Below, piece by piece: positions 39,709 to 49,787 of a stretch of 64,000 nt of DNA. The stretch spans positions 8,032,465-8,096,464 of the forward strand of contig JACSVZ010000004.1 in NCBI GenBank assembly GCA_014706295.1, written 5' to 3'. The notes under the pieces are model-generated. The model was not told the DNA's origin, did no database searches, and saw only the letters and a list, made by a program, of their open reading frames with translations. Numbering within the stretch: position 1 is the first letter of the stretch; the number at the start of each line of letters is the position of its first letter. Source of the DNA: Lycocorax pyrrhopterus obiensis. Its lineage: Eukaryota > Chordata > Aves > Passeriformes > Paradisaeidae. The position numbers and the translations under genes are program-made.

Positions 39709-41263
39709 TATAGATACGTAAAAATTTATATTTTTTGTGTGACTGTTTGAAAATGCAAAACAGTTCCTAGTTACACGTATTTTAATGTATATTGTAAGTG
39801 AGCTGTATTTCTGCTGCAAATTATATATGTATTTATGCACACATGCTGATGAGAAAGCCAAGTAACTTTCACTGTACTCTGACATCAATTAGATTAATAT
39901 TCTTGTTAAAGGAAACTGAAGGAATGTGTTGAACACAGATGACTTCTTCAGATGTCCATACGCTACTCAGGAACTTTTTAATGCATTGACTGAGTATGAT
40001 GTGGGCACTGTGCCCCACAACTTCCAACAGGGATTATGCACGAGGTCAGGAAGGATATGGGCTGTCACAATGTAAGTCACCAAGAACAGGAATAGGATTT
40101 AGCCCTAAGGCAGCTTGTGGTCTGAAGGTCCCCAAGTGACTTTGGTCCTACGTGGCTTGGGTCCCTTGCCAGTGTTACCTGTAGCATACATTGAATCAAC
40201 AAACTACATTAAAAGACCTGAATACACAAAAGTGAGCAACTAAAAATCAGAATACGCCCAGCCTAAGCCTGAACTGGCAATCTGAACCAACAGCATTCAT
40301 TATGGATACAAAGAACTTCATCCCCCAGTTCTGACAATCTTCAGGACACTTGGACCTGCCAGCACTTTAGAGCCTGAGAAAAGGTTTTCTCTCCTTACAG
40401 ACTATTTCACACAGAACACTTTTTTAGTCACATGAGAAAGCACCCTTTGGTGAGATAATAATGGAAAAGATACTGTGGATCTCTCTGAAGCCTTGCTGAG
40501 TACAGAGTTGGTTTCTATCAGGACATTAGAGCTTCTAAACCACGTAAGATGCAACATTTCGATATAATGCAATGTATTTATAGCTAATTTTGCCATAACA
40601 TAAAGGCTGCACTTGTAATAAAAGGAATTGAGTAACAGAGTAAAATTATTTATGTTAATAATTGACTTCTAAGAGAACAAGATCAGTATTTCCATAAAAT
40701 AGAGTAAGACACCCTGGCTCTGCAGTTACTCATCATCAGTCATAACAGCTCAAAATGGATATAAAACACTCTCACAAAACAACTTTCCATTCTCCCTGTC
40801 TTTGTGTCAAGATAACACTCACTCAATGTCAAGGAGAATCAGACTCAAAGTCATTTAGGGTTGGTGACTAAGGATAGAGGGGGATTTCCCCAACTTTGTT
40901 ATTTCTAAATGCAAAGATCAATTTACTTGTTTGTTTTATTTGCATTTGCATCAGATCTTTTGATCAGTGGCAATGCTAATGGTACAACTATGAGAGCCTG
41001 CAAGTGAGAGATTCATTTACCAGACCTCTTTCTTACTTAGCTTAGAGATTTCCTTAAAAAATACTAAGTTTGTTGCTGTAAAAGAACTAGCTTGGAGAGA
41101 GGCCTCTTGGCCTGGGTGTTTCCCGTAGAAGAATTCTGACTCCTGCTGTGGGAGAAACTCCTACTTGTCCTGCCCCAAGGGTGAAAGATACTGCCAGGGA
41201 ATTACAGCAATTAACCTCCAGGTCCCTGTCAAGTTCCAACCATCCCAATGAGTTATTAGTCCC

Positions 41264-41921
41264 TTAGGACTCAAGAGACCTCAGGGAGACTGAAAAGCTC
41301 TGCTCCTTCTGCAGATGACCCAACCCACAACCGCAAGGAACAGGCCCAGGAGCAGCCTTTGCCAAAGCTGGGGCTGGAAACTGTGGGGGACCAGTGAGGC
41401 CACGGGGTGGGTGGCTCGGGAGGCTCTCCTGCCCTACCTGGAGGCGCGTGGTCCCTGCCCAAGCGCTTGCAGAGCCGCGTGTGATCCCAAGCTGCTCTCT
41501 CCCCAGCTGCCGAGGCTCCGGGAGCGCTCCCAGCCATTTGGACTGCCTGCTTGCTGGCAGGCTGCGGGACAAGCTGCCGCGCCAACTGCAGCTGGAGCAC
41601 GGCGGGCTTTGCCAGGAAGCCCTGGCAGGAGGTTGGTCTGAGCCAGGCTGCTCCCGCACGCACACGGGGGTGCTTAGAGGAGAACAGCTCGGGCTGTCCC
41701 GTAGCGCAGGCAGGGCAGGAGCTGGGCTGGACTCCACAGACTCTGGGCAGCCCCCAGGCAGGTCCAGCTGCCCAGGGCTTCGTGCATCCTTGTGTTCCTT
41801 GTGTTCCACAAGAGCTGCTATGGTAGCGCAGGGGGCTGGAAGAGCACATGGAATTGCTGGGAGCCCCTGGGAAAGCAGGCTGGGCCTCAGCTCTCAGCTC
41901 CAATGAAGGCAATACAAACCT
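41264..41921. other. GC-rich block with overlapping open frames on both strands
   Basis: CpGs are clearly denser than in the surroundings (GCCGCGTG, CCGGGAGCGCTC, GCCGCGCC, CACGGCGG). Frames of 213 and 181 codons (minus) and 170, 108 and 91 codons (plus) all overlap, which indicates stop-codon depletion from base composition rather than several genes. The translations are rich in Ala, Pro, Ser, Gly and Cys and match nothing I know. A run of 14 A follows directly on the plus strand (41922-41935). A CpG island, an lncRNA exon or an old retrocopy are all possible. I found no target-site duplication. Confidence 0.4.
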
Positions 41922-41935
41922 AAAAAAAAAAAAAA
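41922..41935 (+). repeat. A14 run
   Basis: Fourteen consecutive A directly 3' of the GC-rich block. It could be a simple repeat or the remains of a poly(A) tail; no canonical AATAAA precedes it. Confidence 0.9.
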
Positions 41936-43009
41936 GGAGGAAATACCTGAGCTGTTCTCATTGTGGGGGAGCAAGTGAGCCCAACCACTGCGTCATGGCA
42001 GTACAGTTGGGTCTGAGCAGAAAAACACCTTTCCCTCAGCGCTGGCACCTGCTGTTCTCTACTCTGTGCATAGGCAGTGATTTACTCATTGACAGCCATC
42101 CCAGGACACCTTTGTAGCGTGCTTTTCATGGTGCTCCAGTGTCAACAATGCCGTACATTTTCTAGAAGTAAAGGCTTTTTTACATGTTTCATTTTCTCTG
42201 CTCTTCATAAAGTATCCATTCAGGTGCTTCATATTGCTGAAGACATAAACGATGTTAATTTGCAGTTGACCCTTTACCCGAGCAGATATCTACCATGCCC
42301 ACGTCATATGTGGTGGCAGCGAGGTCAGAATTAGTATTTGGAAAATAAAGGCAACATCAGACTGAACACCAGCAAATTAAATCCCTCTGCACACATTTAC
42401 ACAGACACACACAAGAACGGGTACCATGTAGGTAGCACCTCAGGGAGGATCTGTGTCCCTGTTGCCATTCAGCCTCAGTGTGAGCAGGATTTTTTTCTGT
42501 TCTCCCAAGAATCTGTAAACTTTCCCAACCTGTTCTAAATGAAGAATAAGTAGCACATACGACAACTGAAGCAAAGTCTGAGCAAAACTGTCTGTAACCA
42601 CTTAAGATTCAAATACGCCAGAAGTTCCTAAGTCATCTGATCCTAATTTCTGAAGAATTTAAACAGGACTTGTGCTATGCTATATGCCAGAAACTATAAA
42701 TACAATGCTTTCTCTTATCAATCTCCTCTCCTGCTTTAGGCAGCTTGATAGCATTAGCTCAGTATCTGCATTATTCCTCCCTCCTTCCCTGAACAGGGCG
42801 CAAGGAACCTGTGAGAGTTCCCTGCTGATTTATGTCCAAAGTCGGAGGTGAAACTGCTGGATTAGAAGATCGCACTGCACGGGAACTAGAAGCCAGCCCA
42901 CACAGGCTTTACAGGAAGAAATTATAGAAAAAGGCAAACACAAGAGAAAACTCAGAGCAGGGATAAATTAGCAAATGGCAAAGTTCACCGGGAGGGAAGG
43001 CTTGCGTGC

Positions 43010-43115
43010 TAGGCTGTGTGTTTACAGCGCTCGCTCCGGTGCATGCACAGCTCCGCTGATGTGCTCCTGCCGAGAGAGCAGCTGGGACTCCCCGCTCACA
43101 CTGCCAGCGCTAGGC
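43010..43115. promoter_or_regulatory. small CpG-rich patch
   Basis: CAGCGCTCGCTCCGGTGCAT and the following GCCGAG, CCCCGCTC and CAGCGCT form a short CpG-dense patch in otherwise CpG-poor DNA. It is too short for a formal island. It could be a regulatory element; no core-promoter motif is seen. Confidence 0.2.
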
Positions 43116-44699
43116 TGAAGACAGGAATTCCAGATAAAGTAGCAAGGACAGAGCATCTAGAGCTATAAAATCACTCACAACAGTCTGGTGCGCAAAATAG
43201 GTGAGCACTGGAGCTGAAGATTTGTCTTTAGCCAAAGTGACATTGTTCAGAATTGTAATTCAGAAATGTGCTACAGATTTTCCTTTTAAGCTAAACTAAA
43301 AGTCCATTGATTTACTAAATTTAAATACTCCTCTTCCTACCAGTCTGGACTCCAGAGTGCTTTGCCTCCCATAGTAGGTATCACATGAACCAGCAGGGCT
43401 CAGACAAGCCAGTGAACCACACAAACAGGAAAGAATGAACTGACCAGATTTTCAAGCTGACTTAAGACACAGCATGTCCCCAATATCTATTGTTAAATAG
43501 AGTTTAATGTTCACAGGATTAAAAATTAATTACTTTTCCGTCATACCACCACCACCAACACCAAAACATATTTTCATTTTAGGAATGTCATCCCTGTTCC
43601 AAGAAGAGAATTTCAGCTAAAAAAATGTCACAGAATTCCAGTTCCACTCAAATTTTGTCTGTGACAGGGATATTAAATAGAAAGACTTAATTTTTACCTT
43701 CTTAGATAGAATTTGCAAAATTCAACATAAGTAAGTGGTTGTGTTATCCAACAATTAGACAGATAAACTAAAATTAGATGCAACGAAGCATTTTATTATG
43801 ATGTTATCAGAAAATCAGAAGCAAATATTTATAGCTATAGGAAGCCATAGCTGTGCTATCTTTGGGCTAGAACGGATTTGGGAGTTTCAGTTGTTGAACC
43901 AAAACACAGTATTTTTTTAATTAGAAAAAATGTTAAAATAAATTAATATTCATAGTCTCAACTGTTCCTTAGTTTCCTTTGTGATTACTTAACCCTTCTG
44001 GAAACCTCTTCAAGTTTAAGTCATTTTTCATATAAAAGTAATTTCAAAAAATCACATTACATATAATCTTTTGATTATATTGAAGCAAAGTATTATGTTT
44101 TTACCTGCAGGAAAGACTGATATCTGAAAAAAATTCACTTTGGCAGACTCATAAATTAAAAAAAAACCCCACAACTACCATCAGAAATATTTTGGCACTC
44201 TTTCAGTAACTGCTGTGGCAGGAGGAACAGCTAACATGAGAATCTAGTTCACAGGACTTCCAGTCCAAGCTCTACAGATCAGAGATTTTTCAATCCATCT
44301 CAGTTAAACATCTAAATCAAATAGGCCAAGATTTACCAGATCCACTAATCTACTTCCTCTTGAAACATATCTCTCTGTCATTTATCTATTTAAGACCACC
44401 AGTACTTTCTCTAGACTCCAGTGCACTAAAGATGCTGGTGGTCATGAGAACACCTCGGTGATGCTGTTTCTTTAATGAGTCTTGTCTCTTAATTTACTGA
44501 AAAATCTCATCAATTCCTTTTTTTTTTGCTTATTTAAAGGTAAAACTTAAAAATCAACCTTTTTGTTCCATTTCTTTTGACATTTCTTTATTATCAAACA
44601 CTCCCACCAAAATCCTATTTGCCATAAGATGTAATTCAGAAATTATGTGACTTGGAAAACTCAGATGAGCAAATTCTGATACGTTTCACTCTACTTGGC

Positions 44700-44715
44700 A
44701 AAAAAAAAAAAAAAA
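44700..44715 (+). repeat. A16 run
   Basis: A homopolymer of about 16 A. No retrocopy is recognisable beside it. Confidence 0.9.
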
Positions 44716-45549
44716 GGTAACTGGTTCATAGAGCTGTAACTCCAACCCAGAAGTGTTTGTGTCACCACAAAGCAGGAAAGCAGAGTGATGAGAAGGGCTA
44801 TGCACTCTGGAATATTTCCTAAATCCAATATGGTAGCAAGCAGCCCTGTTGCTGTCAATTCTGCATCCCCATCTGGTGTCCTGTAATGGTTTTAATGAAA
44901 GCTCTTACACATGGTGCTTAAAATAAGCCATGTGTGTGCTGGGGTGAATTAAAAGATGTAAACGCAGTGTAATATGCCAAAGGATATAACAGTGTCAATA
45001 TAAGAGCTGACTGTGTCAGCCAGCAACAGGTTCCAGCTGGGGCAGCCTCATGGAACAAAGACAGTCCTTGGCTTAATTCTGGCTCCGTGCTTCTGAAGTG
45101 CCAAATTGGGTAAAAGAGATGTAACGCTGAGGACCTTGAGCAGATGTGTGATACCCAGCTGAGTGCACAGTGACCCTCCCACAGCAGCCCCACTGTCCAC
45201 GTGGCCAGTTCCGACTGGAGAGATCCGCCTCGGATGGCTCATACAGGGAGGGGGTACATAGGCACAGAGAACCCTGGGCAGGACTGATCCTGTGAACAGC
45301 CCTTCCCCTCTCTACTGTTGCTGGCCACAACCTGAATTAGCTCTGTTTTAGACAACCAGGGATAGAGCACAGCAGCTCAGCTCTGAACTCTGCAGCTGAG
45401 GAAGGACTGGATTTCCAAAAGTGCTCCAGTAAAACATTAACAGTTTGCAAAGTCCGTGGAAACCCAGCAGTACTCCTCTTCCTAATACCTTTCCAACCTC
45501 TTCCCACTAAATTAGATAAACAGGTGAGAAGGCATTAAATCTGCAGATT

Positions 45550-45567
45550 ACTCATTGCACAATGAGT
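45550..45567. promoter_or_regulatory. palindrome containing a C/EBP-like site
   Basis: ACTCATTGCACAATGAGT has two perfect 8-bp arms (ACTCATTG / CAATGAGT) around CA. Its centre, ATTGCACAAT, fits the palindromic C/EBP consensus RTTGCGYAAY except for A at the central G. C/EBP dimers bind such sites. The functional role is inferred. Confidence 0.3.
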
Positions 45568-46698
45568 ATTTGTCCTGTAACAGCACTGGCTGTCAGGGAA
45601 GGGGGGTAAAGACCAACATTCCTAATGACCAATCATCCCTAGTCCCAATGACCATTCCCCTCTTAATCAGACCACCTAGATACATGCTGGCAAGTACACT
45701 ATTCAAGACTTCTGTTCCACAGGAAAACCTGGTATTATCTCAATTTTCAGAGCCCTGTAAATATGAGATCGACTCTGCACATCATATGAGCTTACAGTAA
45801 TCACAAACTCATGAGAAACAGCCTAGATAACACACCACCTTTTTGGATTGGTTGGTTAGTTTGTTTTTGGGAAAAAAAAAACTTTATTTTCATTTTGTTT
45901 TCTTAGAGTATTTATCACAGAAAATTCTTTATCTGTGACTGGAGCTTGCGGGTGTTAATACAAATTACGTAACGTTCCCCAAATCTGAATTAATTCACAG
46001 ACTTACCAGAGGCTCTCTTGCAATGATTTTCTCTTGAAGCTTGATTGAGATGACAGATGATAACCCTTATCTTTCTATTACAGCCTTGATGGTCTGATAA
46101 AGACTATAAAACTGCAACCATTAAATTTCTCGTCCCTGAATTCCCCCTGAGCAGTCTCCTGAGATCACCTGAAACAGATAAACAGAGACGTGAAGAGCAT
46201 GCAATGGAACTGTTCCAGAACTGATACTGATAATGTTACTTGGCTTTACGTTTATGCTAATATCAATTAAGCAAGCTTTATTAATACTTGCTGTCATTTC
46301 TTGGAGCTGCCTTACAAAGCAATCTATACTAGAAGCTTTCACTTTGCACTTATGAAGAAAACAAAGGACTTTTCACACTCGTGCTCTGTGTGAATGTGGT
46401 GTGGCAGGAGAGGCAGCCTTCAGAGAGAGGGTAAGCAGGCAAGTTAGACAAGAGCAGGAACGGGGGGAAATGTTGCACAGTCACATTCATAGGAAGGGCC
46501 ATATTCCATAGACTCTCACATTATACTCAAAAACACTGATCAGAAATTTCACAGAGTCTAAGTTGTATATTTTCAACCAGCCCTCCCAAGCCTTCATTAA
46601 ATAGCTATAGGAGGGATTTTTCCTTTGTAACCAAGCTGCACACCAGCACAGTTTAGGAGCCATTGTTAACTTTTCTCTTTCTTTTTGCTTGTCTGCAG

Positions 46699-46839
46699 AA
46701 AGTTGACAAATCCCAATTTATCGTCATCCCTTCAAGTGCTCCTCTGCCCAAAATCACAGGACCAGCATCTTTACAACATTATTCTTGGAACACAGTGTCT
46801 TTCTTCCTGCTGCTGTCATTAAACCCTGCTATCAAATAG
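46699..46839 (+). other. exon-like acceptor followed by a 46-codon open frame
   Basis: Upstream is a long pyrimidine-rich tract (TTTTCTCTTTCTTTTTGCTT then GTCTGCAG) with AG at 46697-46698, one of the best acceptor-like sites in the window. From 46699 the frame is open for 46 codons to TAG at 46837-46839 and includes a short hydrophobic run near residues 34-41. I found no good donor inside and no nearby polyadenylation signal. I do not recognise the peptide; it is probably a pseudo-exon unless transcripts show otherwise. Confidence 0.18.
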
Positions 46840-46961
46840 CTTCCCCTTTTCTTCAGACATCCCAATTTCACTTCCCCTAAGTTTTCCAAAGAACTGTTTT
46901 AATGTAGTTGGGTTATAAGGAATGATATAGCATCAGGATAGAGCAGTGGAAATAATTCATA

Positions 46962-47092
46962 AGAATCACAGAATAGTTTGGATTGGAGAGGACCTTAAAG
47001 ACCATCCAGTTCCAACACCCCTGCCATGGGCAGGGACACCTTCCACTAGACCGGGTTGCTCCAAGACCTGTCCAATGTGGCCTTGAGAGCCA
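46962..47092 (-). mobile_element. CR1 LINE 3' fragment (copy 3)
   Basis: A minus-strand CR1 whose 3' terminus is at 46962 (AGAATCACAGAATAGTTTGG on the plus strand). The blocks for the ATGATCTTTAAGGTCC and CCATGGCAGGG region and the AGGTTGCTCCAA-type region are clear up to about 47092, where similarity stops abruptly. At about 130 bp it is the shortest copy, strongly 5'-truncated or secondarily cut. Confidence 0.93.
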
Positions 47093-47779
47093 AGTTGAGA
47101 ACCCACCACAAGATGGTCCTACTGGAAGTTTTTTTTTGAAGAGCAATTATCATTCACTAGATACTTAAATTAGGTACTGATACCAACTGATGGTCACGTT
47201 CACAGCAACAGAAAAATAATACAGCAAAAAGTATTTAGCATTTCTGTAGCTCCGATAACCTTAGCGTAAGAACCTTTGAATTTTTGGCCCACTGTGGTGC
47301 TGACATCCTCATGTAATATAAAACACTGAGACATGAAGATGAGTGACTTTCCCAGCACATGCCATAAATTCCAGGGCAGTATAGGGATCTCAAAATGTAT
47401 ATTACAGCCCAACTTGCTGAATGTGGAGAAATGAAAACGAGTCAAAGACTGTGAGTTCCAACTTTGCTGAATATTCACACTCCTCTGCTTAACCCAAAAG
47501 CACAACAAGCACACACAAACCGGGTACAATTCAGGTGTAGGTACTCCAAGCTTTTACTACTCTGCCTCAAGGAGGTGCTTCCTAACAGAAATTTAATCCC
47601 AAACGTTTTCATGCATCACTTCTCCAGCATGGCTGTAATTTATCACCCACTTACTTTCTTTTGTGCACAGTATGTGCAGCAAGCACCAAGATCAGTTGTA
47701 CTCCCGAATGTTCTGGTTTCACCTGAAATCAGCCTTTCTGAGCTCATCTTAGCTGTGTCCTCGTGACTCTGCACGAACT
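47093..47779. other. non-coding stretch, no gene seen
   Basis: Short frames only (about 110 codons at 47200-47529 minus and 100 at 47464-47766 plus, overlapping). A 77-codon minus frame at 47643-47876 continues past the possible retroviral remnant in another phase. Confidence 0.5.
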
Positions 47780-48241
47780 TCAAAGAGCACTTCGAAGACC
47801 ACACAGCTCTTCCTGCAACCAAGCCAGCAGGACAAGAACAACCCCTACTAATAATGTCATAGAGGCAAGACCACACAGAAGATTCCTGCAGTGCCCTTTG
47901 GGCTTAAAGATGTAGGGGGTCTGAACTCCCCGCCGATGAGACCGATCCACAGCAGCTACAAGAATCCCCCGTGCGCGGCATGTGGTGAGCTCTGTGCCCA
48001 CATGGATGGGTGGAGAGCTCCAGATGATCTGTTGATCAGATACCCGCACCGGGTCTGCCCCAGCTTGCAGCACGCCCTGCTCAAAGCTAAATGGAGCCCA
48101 GAGAGAGTTCACACCCCAGTACCTGACAGGTTGCCAGCTAAGGCAGTCTTGTAGCCACTGGGAAAGCTTTGGGACCAGGTGCTGCTTCACAGCAAGCTGG
48201 GAGGGTTCTATCTGAGACAATCCCCATGGCAAGAAACAGCA
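47780..48241 (-). pseudogene. ATG-less open frame with hydrophobic segment, possible retroviral remnant
   Basis: A minus-strand frame stays open for about 153 codons from just after a TGA (48242-48244) to its stop at 47780. It has no ATG in its first 100 codons, so it would be an internal or broken piece rather than an intact gene. Near its C-terminal end is a hydrophobic stretch of about 20 residues (roughly residues 117-138) that could be a membrane segment or signal, followed by acidic and polar residues. The composition (many Trp, Cys and Arg) recalls degraded endogenous retroviral pol/env sequence, but I cannot match a motif with certainty. No LTRs, primer-binding site or polypurine tract are visible. 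Chance remains possible. Confidence 0.25.
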
Positions 48242-49437
48242 TCAGCCCTTGGATGAGTGAAAATTATAGGACAAATAAACCATCATGACACCCATCTTTG
48301 GAAGATGCTGAGAATGCTCACAAGTGAGGGTTGGAGGGAAAACATCTGGTTTAAAAGCCCTATAGTTGTCAGGTCACCAGGCAGTGTAGTGAGTCAATAT
48401 TTAGGGAGCTGTGAACAGCTGAACTATGAAGCTTCAATAGCAAGAACTTGTGGAATCATGGAAAAAACTGATGGAAAGGGAGAGGATCCAGAGAGGGGCC
48501 TTGTGACAGTGGTACATGCATGACAAGTTTTTGCACATTGACCTTGGCAGGCCCTGCCTCTGGGCCTTCAGGTCAACCAACACAACTTGCTGTGGCAGCA
48601 GAGGCTCCAGGCTTGGTGCTTGAAGGCAGCCTACTGTGAAGTGCTGTGGAGATTGGGCTGAATAAAGGAATAGGGCAATTCACCATGTTTCTCCCTACAA
48701 GCTGCCAACAGGTGACTTGCAGTTGTCTTAAAATGAGCAGTCACTAATTACATTTCTGTGATTGGTAATAGCTAAAAGTAGTTATTGTCTGAAAGTTCAC
48801 CACAGCCACCATGTCTGGACTGTGGTCAGTGAAATTCAGCCAGGAGCTGGGATGGTTAGTTTTGGCCCAACACACAAGCTATAGGCACAGCTTTTTCCAG
48901 TAAGGTCTGATTTTTGTCAAGGAAGCTTATGGCTTGAGCTAATCTTCATTTCCTCATTGCCCTGGGTTCAAAGAAAATTTTTCTTTGTTTGACACTGGAA
49001 TTTTACCCAGAGTGAAAGCAGGAAGGTGAGAGGGGAGAGAGAGGGTTAACATTCTTGAGAGCAAAGACTGGAAGTGGTGGGACAGCTCTGCAGGGGAAGT
49101 CAGGAAGAAGTACTGGCTGTTTCACTTGAGGAATCAGAGGTGCATCCTCAGACAAAAAGATGCCTTGTAGAAATTGCAGTTCTGGATTAGTTGTATGCTT
49201 TTTTCCCCTGTACCTCCCATGACACGACACAATCTTTTCTTGTTGTCTACTTACCTCCCCTTCACTTTTCCCAGAGCACAGAAGATACCAGTATTCTTAC
49301 TTTTTGTCCTCATTTGGTATACACTTGTTATACAAAACACTGAATTTGGTGATGTTGAAATTGCGTTTTTTTCCAATTATTTCCAAGGCTGGCTAGGACT
49401 TTGTATAATCCTTGAATGAAACATGAAGGTTACTGAT
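48242..49437. other. non-coding stretch, no gene seen
   Basis: Between the ATG-less frame and CR1 copy 4. Short frames only. One GAATAAAGGAATAGGG word near 48659-48674 carries a polyadenylation-like AATAAA with no associated transcript evidence. Confidence 0.5.
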
Positions 49438-49787
49438 CTAATTGCAGCCTTCCAGTACCTGAAGGGAGTCCACAAGAAAGACGGAGAGAAACATTTTACA
49501 AGGGCCTGGAGTGACAGAACCAGGGGAAAATGGCTTCACACTGAAAGAGGGCAGGTTTAGATAGGATACCATGAAGAAATTCTTCCCTGTGAGGGTGGTG
49601 AGGCCCTGGTACAGGTTGCCCAGAGAAGCTGTGGCTGCCCCATCCCTGGAAGTGTCCAAGGCCAGGATGGATGGGGCTTGGAACAACCTGGGCTAGTGGA
49701 AGGTGTCCCTGCCCATGGCAGGGGGATTGGAACTGGATGATCTTTAAGGTCCCTTCCAATGCAAACCATTCTGTGATTCTATGATTC
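49438..49787 (+). mobile_element. CR1 LINE 3' fragment (copy 4, best preserved)
   Basis: A plus-strand CR1, the longest and cleanest copy. In order it has GCAGCCTTCCAGTACCTGAA, TGGCTTCACACTGAAAGAGG, GAAGAAATTCTTCCCTGTGA, GGGTGGTGAGGCCCTGG, CCCAGAGAAGCTGTGGCTGC, the TGGAAGGTGTCCCTGCCCAT block, GATGATCTTTAAGGTCCC, and the 3' end CCATTCTGTGATTCTATGATT split over 49768-49787. It is 5'-truncated, non-coding and probably the youngest copy here. Overlapping minus-strand frames (138, 82 and 70 codons) are artefacts of the element. Confidence 0.97.

Larger units (their letters stand above)
33562..41263. other. non-coding stretch, no gene seen
   Basis: About 7.7 kb without a credible gene. Frames are short (85 codons or fewer), and long parts (34.4-36.5 and 38.6-41.2 kb) have almost none. 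It contains the 20-bp direct repeat at 36479-36524 and a short CA run near 39.7 kb. The AT-rich part at 34600-35300 resembles the possible constrained blocks noted elsewhere. Confidence 0.6.
41936..46698. other. non-coding stretch, no gene seen
   Basis: AT-rich unique DNA with short frames only (91 codons or fewer) and an almost frame-free part at 42.6-44.9 kb. A small CpG-rich patch lies at 43010-43115. An A-run is at 44700-44715 and a palindrome at 45550-45567. Confidence 0.55.
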
